DNA of 64,000 nt. Source: Pseudisothecium myosuroides. Its lineage: Eukaryota; Streptophyta; Bryopsida; Hypnales; Lembophyllaceae. The translations under genes and the position numbers were made by a program. Below are positions 1 through 9,192 of this stretch, in pieces. Location of the stretch: positions 17,112,001-17,176,000 of the forward strand of contig OX637295.1 of NCBI GenBank assembly GCA_951799445.1, in the 5' to 3' direction. Each line of letters opens with the position of its first letter. The stretch's first letter is position 1. A model generated the notes under the pieces. The model was not told the DNA's origin. It saw only the letters and a program-made list of their open reading frames with translations, and made no database searches.

Positions 1-273
1 CGGGTTTTTTTTAGCGAAAAATTGCTCACAAGCGATGAAAAACAATCCGCTCAATTCTTGTATAAAAAAATGGCACAGTTTGAGAATCCGGAAATCACGT
101 GTTTGGTACCACATTTTGGGACAGGATCGCTCAAATTCCAAGTTTTCTCGGGGGGGGGGGGGGGGCGGGGGGATTGGAGCTGGCTCCACCAGGGTCCATC
201 TTTTATTGGGTCGAGGTGGACCTCTCAGCTCTCACTCGTCAGTTTTCACATTAAATAACTGTGTGAACTGGTT
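1..273. other. Unassigned AT-rich sequence with a G-run
   Basis: No gene is supported. A homopolymer of 16 G, one C and 6 more G occupies about 150-172. The sequence has no counterpart before the second copy of the direct repeat, so it marks the outside of the duplicated segment. Confidence 0.5.
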
Positions 274-662
274 GGTTGCGAGCTTGGAACAGTAACAAGT
301 TACAATTTAAAAAAAATCCTTTTTTCAGACCAAGGCTAAGCTTAGACCGCCCCAAGTCTTCGTCAATAGGACAGGGTGCAAAGCTCCGAAGTTTTCACCG
401 AGGCGGATAAATGTGCAAATCTGCCCCTACTGTCGGTATTCTTGAGTGGTTAAATTTTGATCTGCGTGACATCCTCAGCTTAACACAAGGGCCGGCCCTG
501 ATCCCAAATAACTTACAGTCTGAACTCAAATTTCCCAAGTTTTTCACGGGGTGGAAATTGAAAGCTGGCTCTACCAGGGTCTTTTACTGTGTCGGTTTCA
601 ACATTAAAGAAATGGAGAATCCCCATCAATAGATTCGAAGCACTGTACAAATATCTACGCTG

Positions 663-1240
663 ATGGCCGGCCCACGTGATCAGTGCGCGTTTGCAGACTT
701 TCGAGGAAGACTGTGGAGGCCTCTCAAGCGCGTGAAGTGCGCGTCCTTCTTCACCGGACTTCACCACTACTTTTGCTTCGGGAGTGCTTCGCTCGGGGTT
801 GTTTCTGCCGTCGTTTGGGCCCGCGTTTCGGCGACCTGGTGTTTGCGAAACTTGGTCTTAGACTGAGTCTTGTTGTGGTGCCCAGACGAGCTTGATTGGC
901 TGTGTGGAAGTTGCCATACTGTTCCAGAGGAGATTGTTTGCTTCAAAGCTCGACCTAGCGCTGTGCTTATGTTTCTGCGCTTTTGGTCGGTTGGAGTCGT
1001 TTGATTCCTGTGGCTGGACGAGCTTGGGAGCTGAGGGTGCAAGTGTTTGTATGCGGTTTCTGCAGCTGCTCGGAGGTGGTGGGGTCTTTGCTTATTTGGA
1101 TTCGCTATGGAGTGAAACGTTTGGATATGTTCAAGAGCACGGGTTCTGACTGTCGGTGTGTTCAAGGAATCAGCTTGGAACGGGTCTGCTGACATTAGCT
1201 GCAACGAAGTGCTTCTCTTCTCTCGCAAAGAACGCTGCGA
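663..1240. other. GC-rich, coding-like block conserved in both direct repeats
   Basis: This is an island of balanced composition in AT-rich surroundings. On the minus strand an open frame of 153 codons (767-1228) pairs with one of 149 codons at 61135-61584. They differ by substitutions and one clean four-codon deletion. On the plus strand a shorter frame (892-1149) is also kept at 61260-61505, so the coding strand is undecided. Neither translation resembles a family I know. The minus product is rich in Ser, Thr, Gln and His, with no membrane segment. It may be a first exon or leader of a gene whose other exons I cannot place, or simply a young duplicate in which frames have not had time to break. 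Confidence 0.35.
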
Positions 1241-2254
1241 TTTGTTTGGTACCCATTCATTCCTTCTTTCTCATGTGGTTGTAGATTTGGGGACACAGAG
1301 GTAACATGCTTGTTTGGGATATGATTGAATAGTAGGGGAGATTTGAGGGCAAGGGAGGGCCGTTCTAGGCTCGTTCCCTTTGCATGTTCCTCTGTTCTGA
1401 ACCAGCAATAACATTGTTATAATTTTTTTTAAATATTAAAAAAATAATAGAAAATTTAAAATTTAAAAGTGCAATTTTTTTTAATTATTATTTTTTCAAA
1501 AATCTGACGTAGTACTCTCTCGATCACTATAGACTTCGCATGTGGCAGAGTTCCTAGGCTAGGAACAAGCTGGGAACTCACAATCTTCTTTTAGCCTCAA
1601 ATGTCTTCTAATGAAAATTATGATGAGATACAAGTTGTATTTATATAGATGAGTGGTTTCACTAGAAGTACAAAAGATACAGGATAATGTATTCGTATTT
1701 GTATTTTTAACCAAGTTAATGACATATGCATGTATCCATATTCGTGTATTACAATTATAATTATTTATTTATATATATAATTGTACGCCAGGTTTTTTAT
1801 ACCTCTCGGGATGCAGGATAGAGCTTAGACACATAATTGGCATTTTGGGGGGTCATAGTATCGGTACTTATGCCTTTGCAACTCATCAGTGTTTCATTTA
1901 TTGTGGTTGTATTTGTCTTATAAAATTTGGTCTCTTACATAGTTTATAGAAATACCTTGGACGTTGTATGGTCAAATACACTTGTTGGACTTGAATTTTT
2001 GAATTCCTATAGTATAATAAGAATTATATTACTACTTAACCAACTCCATCATGTATCAAGTGAGTATGCTTTTCTAATGGATTTGGTTGAAAAAACCATA
2101 AAAAACAATTTTTCCAATAGTTTTCCATATTAGTGTTGTTCAAATATGGTTGTGCATTCAATCTAAGATCATCAATTTTGAATAATGAGATTTAGGTCCA
2201 ATAAAAATATCTATAGTAGTGTAGGATGAAAGTTCTTATGCAGTAGTAGAGTGG
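1241..2254. other. AT-rich intergenic sequence
   Basis: No gene or clear element is seen. A TTAATTATTATTTTTTC-like low-complexity stretch lies at 1420-1500. The same sequence is repeated in copy 2. Confidence 0.5.
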
Positions 2255-3178
2255 CTAGTCCCTAAAGTCTCACTGTCCCCTTGAGGGGACAAAATAGATT
2301 TTGGGTAGGTATCTATAGTCTCAATTTTCACTCTAATTCTTTAGAATTTTTTTCAAAATAGAAAAACACATTAGCTTTGGGGGAATATAATTCTTATTTC
2401 ATTTCAAATAGTGTCCGAATGCAAAAGTTTTCAATCCAAAGTCCGCTTAATGGATAGTGCCAAAAATGCATAGAAAGTCAAAATAAAATTTTAAAGTTTT
2501 TGTTTCTTATAGAAAATACTTTTGTTATATGGAAAGATTTTATTCATTCTATTTGGACTAGTAATGAGAAAATTATAGACAATATTGTTTTTGTGGCAAT
2601 CTAAGCATTTTCTTGAAAAAGTAACTTGCAGGATTCATTTTTTGAATGCAATTTTCACAATTTTTTAGAAAAAACTACTTGGCAGGGTTAAATTTGTTTG
2701 TTAGAACAATCTCACCATTAGGATTATTGTATTTAATTCCATCTCAGAGCTATTAACGACTTAGTTTTTTGTTCAATCTTGGACCTACTTCTACCAAATA
2801 ATTTTTTAAAGAAATGAAAATCAAGTGTGCCTTTTTTTTAAATCCTAGACTTTCAACTCAATATTTCAACCAAAAAAAATTTAATTTAAATATGTGTAGA
2901 GCAAAAAATTTAAACTAAGAATATTCAAATTTCAAAACCATCAAATCTAAGTAGGCAAGGTACAAAAGAAACAATTTTTTTCACTTTATTGCAAATATCT
3001 TGCAATCCACGTTGTCACAATTTTTGAAATTTCTTCTATACATTCTTATGCTAGTCTACTACAAGATCAGATTAATTTTGTTGAAATAAAAAATTTAAAA
3101 GTTTTTTACACTTTGCAATAAAAATTGCAGTTTTGAGTGGAATTTAATGACTAATAGGCCTTGTAACTTAGGGGTTAA
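2255..3178. mobile_element. TTAA-bounded inverted-end element, copy in direct repeat 1
   Basis: The left end (CCCTAAAGT with a nearby CCCCTTGAGGGG palindrome) is a decayed version of the family's CCCTAAAGG start. The right end reads CTTAGGGGTTAA. The interior shares blocks with 33181-34095, 26720-27469 and 42528-43466, for example GATTCATTC..ATTTGGA..TAATGAGA and ATATCTTGCAATC. There is no coding capacity. It is duplicated at about 62616-63546. Confidence 0.65.
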
Positions 3179-3179
3179 G

Positions 3180-3640
3180 TAACCACAAGGGGAACTTCTA
3201 TTTTAGGGGAATGAAAACCATCAAAGAAGATGATGATTTTAGGGCCTTGATTTTGAATCCAGTTTCAAACTATAGTCAATACAATTTTGGCTTGGTCAAC
3301 CACTTGACATACTTTCAGATGTGCAATTTTAGAAAAATATGTATTCTAGTAACACCAAATCCAACCATTAGATAGGACAACAACTTTGTAAAGTATTTCC
3401 ACAAATTAGAAAGACTTTATTTAAGCAATAATGAGGATGAATCTCAAACTTCAGTCTATTTGTCGTCCAGAAATTGGATGTCGAAGTATGTAGGAATTAA
3501 GGCTGTTGGATGACCATCATGATGAAGGTTTTGTTAGTCAATCCAATGATCCTTTGGTTGGACGGCAAGCTAGTGACTCTTTTGGTTTATTTTCAAACTC
3601 ATAATGGATTCTTCTATTAGTGGAAGATATGAATTTTCAA
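3180..3640. repeat. Block related to the right half of the 27890-28466 element
   Basis: Stretches such as ACACCAAATCCAACC, TTGACATACTT and TGGACGTCGG-like (here TGGATGTCGAAG) occur in the same order at 28260-28460. No right-hand GGGTTAA end is left, so this is a decayed or truncated family member just upstream of the NLR. Confidence 0.5.
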
Positions 3641-4159
3641 TACTTTCTCTAGGTCATACATTCAGCTATTTGTCGGAAAAAAATTGAAAAGACATATCTA
3701 TACTATTAGGTCACGGCAACCATTATGTCCACCAATAGATAATTCATGGAAAAATAGATTTTGCTTCTTGCATTCAAGATTTATTTGTATGGACTTCCGT
3801 TCTATTTCTAGTTAATATCAACTTCATCGATGAACATAGAGCTTGATAAACTTTTGTGTATTAGAATTTTGTGAAATGAATGTTTTTATCAAGCTGCCAA
3901 TACAAGATTTTGATACCAATTAGGAATTTTTTTGATAAGGGATCTTGCTAGTTATGAATATGCACTTCTCTATAAATTTGTATGATACTTGCTTGCCAGT
4001 TCAACAATTTCATTTCATATTGAGGTATATAGAAAATTAGTTACAATTATATCCTTGAATGTATTCTTTTTGAGCATTTGATATGATGCAATGTTTTTGT
4101 TATAATCTAGAATGTTATCATAGTTTTTAATGTCCTTCCTGGCTAATATGTAGGTTGCC

Positions 4160-7100
4160 ATGGGGGATCCACTTCTTACTCCAGCATTGGTAGGAGCAGC
4201 TGTGAGTTTATTGCTCAAAGAAGTGATTGATGGTGCCAAAGGGGCAATAAGAGTCAAAGAGAGTTGCAAAGATCTCAAGATCAAGGTGGATAAAATTGTT
4301 CCTTTGCTCAAGGTGGTTGAGGAAAATTCAACCAATTGGAAGCAAGAACATTCAGATTGGTTGTTGGAATTCAATACAATACTAATCAATGCTCAAAGTG
4401 TTCTAAAAGAATGTCTCAAGGAATCCAGAGGAGGCAAGTGGGTGAGAATGATGAAGTTTTGGCAGTGGCGCAAATTGCCATCTCACTTAAAACACATTAA
4501 TGATCAAATTGACGAGGCAAGGTTGAATGCAATTCTAGCCACACTTGGTGTTAATATCCAATCTTCAAACCCAGCTCAAAAGCCATCAAAATTTGAAGTT
4601 GATTTTGTCACACAATCAACTCCTCCCTTGATTGTGGGGGTGGATAAACCCTTCAACAATCTCAAGACATCTATATTGGCAGCTCATACAAAAGCCAAGT
4701 CCACTTTCCTTGGTTTGCAAGGAAGAGGTGGAGCTGGCAAAACTTTGCTTGCTAGGCAATTGAATAATGATGAAGACATTAGAACTATATATGGGTCTAA
4801 AGGGATCTTGTGGATTACGGTTGGCTTCGATGCAAGAATATCAAACTTGTACAAAACTATGGGAAAGTTTTTGAATGATGGTATATTTGAGGAAGAATAT
4901 GCTCATCGCAACCAAGAAGACCAACGTACATATTTATGCAATGCATTTGCCAAGAAGAAGATGTTCTTGATTTTAGATGATGTGTGGGGAAAACCATGTG
5001 ATCACCGAGAAATGATGTATTGGTTGAATATTGCCTCAGCCCCTGGGTCTACCACTCTAATTACAACCCGAAATGCAAATGTCCTCATCAAACTTCATCA
5101 TGAAGTACAAGTGGAAGAAGTGTTGTTGCTCTCCAATGAGGACAGTTGGACATTGTTTTGTGCTCATGCATTTTATAGTGGCATTCCTCCATCAAATATA
5201 GCAGAGGACTTGGCAAGAGAAATTTGCATGGAATGCAAGGGTCTTCCTCTAGCATTGAAAGTTATTGGTAGTGCAATGTTGGACAAGAATAACATGGCAG
5301 AGTGGCGTTGTGCCTTATCGGAGTTACAACAATCCAAACCAATATTGGATTCCAATGTGGACGATGAGTTGTATCACCGTTTGCAATTAAGTTACAAGGA
5401 CTTGAAGCTTGACGTCACAAAGACATGTTTTTTGTATTGTGCTGCATTTCCAGAAGACTACAAGATTCCAGTTAGACTTTTATGCAAGATGTGGATTGCA
5501 GAAGGATTATTTGGTGCACTTGAAGGAAAGGAAGCAGAAGATGTTCTTATAGTGCACCTTGAAATTCTTGTAAAGCGATCCATGGTTGATTGGAATCGTG
5601 AGCTTGGGTACATTGTAGTACATGACATTCTACGAGATCTTGCAATATACATCATTGAAAAATCAAAACTACACAATTGTGCATCCAAATGTTGGTTTCA
5701 ATCAGGGAAAGTGTTGAAATCACTTTGTACAAGCAAGTCACTCAATGAGATGCAAAGGATGTCATTTATGCAAAGCAACATTTTGGAATGGCCAAACCAA
5801 CTTCATGCTCCTAACCTTCGAGTATGTTTGTTATCTCAAATGTCTACTCGTAAAAGAAGGTTGAATATTCCTGAGGCATTCTTCTCCGACTTGCGAGCCT
5901 TACAATATCTAGACCTTTCAAGAAATCACTTTGATGAAAAGTTTCCTAAGATGAGTAGATTGCAGACTCTTCTAGTTTTGAATCTAGAAGGATGTGGATC
6001 TTTGAATGAGCTTCCGGAGAGCATCGGAGATTTGAACTCTCTCATTGAGTTGAACCTTGGAGAATGTGATTTCTTGGAAGTGCTTCCTCAAAGCATTGGA
6101 GGCTTGAAATGTCTTACAAAGTTGGTTCTTGATGGGTGTCAATCCTTGAGTGAGCTTCCAAAGAGCATCGGACAATTGAGTTCTCTCATTGAGTTGAATC
6201 TTGAAGGATGTGTATCCTTGAAAGTCCTTCCTCAAAGCATTGGAGGCTTGAAATGTCTTACAAAGTTGGTTCTTGATCGGTGTCAATCCTTGAGTGAGCT
6301 TCCGGAGAGCATCGGACAATTGAGTTCTCTCATTGAGTTGAATCTTGGAGTATGTAGATCCTTGAAAGTGCTTCCTCAAAACATTGGAGGCTTGAAATGT
6401 CTTACAAAGTTGGTTCTTAATTGGTCTAAATCCTTGAGTGAGCTTCCGAAGAGCATCGGACAATTGAGTTCTCTCATTGAGTTGAATCTTAGAGTATGTG
6501 GATCCTTGAAAGTGCTTCCTCAAAGCATTGGAGGCTTGAAATGTCTTACAAAGTTGGTTCTTAATTGGTCTAAATCCTTGAGTGAGCTTCCGAAGAGCAT
6601 CGGACAATTGAGTTCTCTCATTGAGTTGAATCTTGAAGGATGTGGATCCTTGAAAGTGCTTCCTCAAAGCATTGGAGGCTTGAAATGTCTTACAAAGTTG
6701 GTTCTTGATGGGTGTCAATCCTTCAGTGAGCTTCCGGAGAGCATCGGACAATTGAGTTCTCTCATTGAGTTGAATCTTGAAGGATGTGGATCCTTGAAAG
6801 TGCTTCCTCAAAGCATTGGAGGCTTGAAATGTCTTACAAAGTTGGTTCTTGATGGGTGTCAATCCTTGAGTGAGCTTCCGGGGAGCATCGGACAATTGAG
6901 TTCTCTCATTGAGTTAAATCTTGAAGGATGTGGATCCTTGAAAGTGCTTCCTCAAAGCATTGGAGGCTTGAAATGTCTTACAAAGTTAGTCCTTGATTGG
7001 TGTGAATCCTTGAGTGAGCTTCCGGAGAGCATTGGACAATTGAGTTCTCTCATTGAGTTGAATCTTCGAGGATGTAGATCCTTGAAAGTGCTTCCTCAAA

Positions 7101-7444
7101 GCATTGGAGGCTTGAAATGTCTTACAAAGTTGGATCTTTATTGGTGTCAATCCTTGAGTGAGCTTCCGGAGAGCATTGGACAATTGAGTTCTCTCATTGA
7201 GTTGAATCTTCGAGGATGTAGATCCTTGAAAGTGCTTCCTCAAAGCATTGGAGGCTTGAAATGTCTTACAAAGTTGGTTCTTAAAGGGTGTCAATCCTTG
7301 AGTGAGCTTCCGGAGAGCATCGGACAATTGAGTTCTCTCATTGAGTTGAATCTTGGAGAATGTGGATCCTTGGAAGTGCTTCCTCAAAGCATTGGAGGCT
7401 TGAAATGTCTTACAAAGTTGGTCTTGATCGGTGTCAGTCCTTGA
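4160..7444 (+). CDS. RPW8-like CC-NB-ARC-LRR (NLR) immune receptor, 3' truncated by frameshift
   Basis: Intracellular plant immune receptor of 1094 residues in one exon. The ATG has a good context (GCCATGG). Residues 1-135 resemble an RPW8-type four-helix domain. The NB-ARC follows: P-loop GRGGAGKT at 188-195, kinase-2 MFLILDDVW at 268-276, RNBS-B GSTTLITTR at 296-304, GLPLAL from 361. The MHD motif is VHD at 487-489. LRRs run from about 550 to the end, with a 24-residue period and alternating LPQSIGGLKCLTKL and LPESIGQLSSLIEL units; ten copies of the 144-bp double unit lie inside the frame. A one-base deletion near 7420 (TTGGTTCTT becomes TTGGTCTT) causes the stop at 7442-7444. LRR sequence continues downstream in other frames. 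The truncated product may still work, since NLRs tolerate LRR number changes, but this is unproven. Confidence 0.93.
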   Translation: MGDPLLTPALVGAAVSLLLKEVIDGAKGAIRVKESCKDLKIKVDKIVPLLKVVEENSTNWKQEHSDWLLEFNTILINAQSVLKECLKESRGGKWVRMMKFWQWRKLPSHLKHINDQIDEARLNAILATLGVNIQSSNPAQKPSKFEVDFVTQSTPPLIVGVDKPFNNLKTSILAAHTKAKSTFLGLQGRGGAGKTLLARQLNNDEDIRTIYGSKGILWITVGFDARISNLYKTMGKFLNDGIFEEEYAHRNQEDQRTYLCNAFAKKKMFLILDDVWGKPCDHREMMYWLNIASAPGSTTLITTRNANVLIKLHHEVQVEEVLLLSNEDSWTLFCAHAFYSGIPPSNIAEDLAREICMECKGLPLALKVIGSAMLDKNNMAEWRCALSELQQSKPILDSNVDDELYHRLQLSYKDLKLDVTKTCFLYCAAFPEDYKIPVRLLCKMWIAEGLFGALEGKEAEDVLIVHLEILVKRSMVDWNRELGYIVVHDILRDLAIYIIEKSKLHNCASKCWFQSGKVLKSLCTSKSLNEMQRMSFMQSNILEWPNQLHAPNLRVCLLSQMSTRKRRLNIPEAFFSDLRALQYLDLSRNHFDEKFPKMSRLQTLLVLNLEGCGSLNELPESIGDLNSLIELNLGECDFLEVLPQSIGGLKCLTKLVLDGCQSLSELPKSIGQLSSLIELNLEGCVSLKVLPQSIGGLKCLTKLVLDRCQSLSELPESIGQLSSLIELNLGVCRSLKVLPQNIGGLKCLTKLVLNWSKSLSELPKSIGQLSSLIELNLRVCGSLKVLPQSIGGLKCLTKLVLNWSKSLSELPKSIGQLSSLIELNLEGCGSLKVLPQSIGGLKCLTKLVLDGCQSFSELPESIGQLSSLIELNLEGCGSLKVLPQSIGGLKCLTKLVLDGCQSLSELPGSIGQLSSLIELNLEGCGSLKVLPQSIGGLKCLTKLVLDWCESLSELPESIGQLSSLIELNLRGCRSLKVLPQSIGGLKCLTKLDLYWCQSLSELPESIGQLSSLIELNLRGCRSLKVLPQSIGGLKCLTKLVLKGCQSLSELPESIGQLSSLIELNLGECGSLEVLPQSIGGLKCLTKLVLIGVSP

Positions 7445-7721
7445 GTGAGCTTCCGGAGAGCATCGGACAATTGAGTTCTCTCATTGAGTTGAATCTTGGA
7501 GAATGTGGATCCTTGGAAGTGCTTCCTCAAAGCATTGGAGGCTTGAAATGTCTTACAAAGTTGGTCTTGATCGGTGTCAGTCCTTGAGTGAGCTTCCGGA
7601 GAGCATCGGACAATTGAGTTCTCTCATTGAGTTGAATCTTGGAGAATGTGGATCCTTGGAAGTGCTTCCTCAAAGCATTGGAGGCTTGAAATGTCTTACA
7701 AAATTGAATCTTCAAAGCTAA
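5961..7721 (+). repeat. Tandem array of about twelve 144-bp LRR-coding units
   Basis: Each unit encodes two 24-residue LRRs. Near-identical nucleotide blocks such as CTTCCTCAAAGCATTGGAGG recur every 144 bp, about twelve times. Differences cluster at the solvent-exposed positions (DGC, DRC, NWS, DWC, YWC, KGC). The last copies (7360-7503 and 7504-7647) look essentially identical, including a shared one-base deletion, so they arose by very recent slippage or unequal crossing-over. Confidence 0.95.
7445..7721 (+). pseudogene. Out-of-frame 3' LRR tail of the NLR
   Basis: LRR coding continues after the premature stop but in shifted frames. Open stretches run at 7360-7587 and 7503-7721. Each starts as a shadow frame and enters the true LRR frame after the deletion in the preceding unit. 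The last ends LTKLNLQS followed by a stop. Two single-base deletions at equivalent positions of adjacent units separate the frames. Confidence 0.85.
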
Positions 7722-7980
7722 GGACCCTTGAGTGAGCCTCTGGAGAACATCAAAGAGTTGAACATTCTTGAAGAGTTATATTTTGGGGATGTGAATTTTT
7801 GAAAGTGCTTCCTCAAAACATTGGAGGCTTAAAATGTCTTATGGAATTGAATCTTCAAAGTTTTAGATCTTTGAGTGAGTTTTGATAGAGCCACAATGAG
7901 TTAGTTTTATCAACAAATTGAATCCTTGAAGATGCAATTTTTGAATGTCTTGCCAAAGTGCATTGGTAGATTGAAATGAC
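7722..7980 (+). pseudogene. Decayed terminal LRR units of the NLR
   Basis: LRR-like DNA continues (GAGTGAGCC, CTTCCTCAAAACATTGGAGG, CATTGGTAGATTGAAATGACC) but with stops and indels. The same decayed tail follows the LRR remnant at 20640-20840, so the decay may predate the duplication or reflect an ancestral 3' untranslated region. Confidence 0.65.
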
Positions 7981-8495
7981 CTATAATTGTAAAGCTTCTA
8001 ATGTGAGGATGTTTTTAGGTCAGGGTGCACAAGTCTTTTCCATAGTGCACTATAGTGCAGTTGCCAATCTTCTTTGGGAGCTCATTCAAAGACTCATAGG
8101 TAAATGCATATTACAATACAAAAAGTCCCATCATGCACTTGAGGTTTATAGCATGCTTCATTTGCATTGCTTTTGTATCAAAATTGTGCTATTTGCACCA
8201 AATTCTATATTATCATATTTATTCCTATTCAATCCAGATAATTTATGACCTTCAAATGAAAATTCAAGAAAAATTTACCGCCAAAATTTGTATAACATGT
8301 AAATTGAAAAATCAAGAGTAAAGAATATGCTTTTTTAAGACCTTCAAATTGAATCTAAGATTTTGAGTTTTTTACCTTCAAAGTTGAACATAAAAATTCA
8401 AAAAAACTTAAAAATAGTTTGAATTTGAAAAATACAATTATTTCAATTATACAAATCTATAAAGAAAAGTTAAAAAAATTATCACAATAGGGTGA
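7975..8495. repeat. NLR 3' flank, paralogous to 20835-21490, with an inverted block
   Basis: 7975-8090 matches 20837-20935 in the same orientation. 8120-8470, however, matches the reverse complement of about 21060-21490 (for example CCCATCATGCACTTGA against TCAAGTGCATGATGGG). A block of roughly 0.4 kb has therefore flipped in one paralogue. Confidence 0.7.
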
Positions 8496-9192
8496 TTGCA
8501 AGAAAGACTAGCACTATTTTGCGTCACATTTGAAGTGACGGAGTTGACATGGGCTATAACTTTTGAAGCATGAACTTGATTAACTTGAAATTTTTATCGG
8601 AGATGTCTAACTTGATATTATACAGATTCCTTATTTTTCAGAATTTTTCAAAAATTATTTTATATTTAAATTTAAATTTAGTTAATTTGTCACACTCTGT
8701 GGTTTAGGGATTTTTAGTATTGGGGAGTATCCTTAATTAATTACTTAGAGCTGATGGTTCTGTGGTCTATTCCCATATTAAAATATCATGTTTCTACCAA
8801 AGGAAATTTAAAAATATTTAATTTTAGTCCTCCACATGTATGCTAACAAGGCTCCTTTGCGCGCGCATTTCTAAATGTTGAAGATGGTTTTTAGATAATT
8901 CTTTTAGTGAAATCTCTTCATTATAAAGTTCTCCCAAATTTCCAACTTTTAGTTTTAAAAAAAATTGTTTTTACTATTTTTTACAAATTAAAATGTCAAA
9001 GTACCTATTTTCTTGAGATTTTGCACTTTTCTAGTTCTCCTACTTAGTAAATTCTTCTATGCTTTTCCTTCTTAGGGTATCTTCTTCTTAAAGGTGTATA
9101 CATTATTCATATTTTTTTTTCGGAATTGAATTTTATAGTACTCCTAAAGAAAATGCCTAAATGCTACAAAAACTAGTCGGTCTTTCTTGCAA
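8496..9192. mobile_element. TTGCAAGAAAG-ended MITE-like element, copy 1
   Basis: The ends are inverted: TTGCAAGAAAGACTAG at the left, and TTGCAAGAAAGACCGACTAG as the reverse complement of the right. A second copy lies inverted at 23016-23738 and shares internal landmarks (TTTTGCGTCACATT, TGCGCGCA). There is no coding capacity. The paralogous NLR flank around 21515 reads GTGTGCAATTATCC and lacks the insert, which supports a mobile origin. I could not settle a target-site duplication. Confidence 0.7.

Larger units (their letters stand above)
274..3632 (+). repeat. Long direct repeat, copy 1
   Basis: This segment recurs in the same orientation at 60645-64000, offset about 60.37 kb. Corresponding landmarks stay within a few bases over the whole length (274 pairs with 60645, 3632 with 64000), so only small indels separate the copies. 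It holds a GC-rich coding-like block, a TTAA-bounded element and the flank leading to the NLR gene at 4160. Copy 2 runs off the window, so the true length is unknown. The arrangement suggests tandem duplication of an NLR-containing unit (inference). Confidence 0.93.

Noticed and set aside
5984..6895. 303-codon minus-strand frame over the LRR array, and a similar one at 6986-7387
   Set aside because: Antisense shadow of the LRR units; the open frame arises because the same 144-bp unit is repeated.
5961..7721. Regularly spaced repeats resembling a CRISPR or satellite array
   Set aside because: The 144-bp units encode LRRs in frame with an NB-ARC and lack short repeat-spacer structure.
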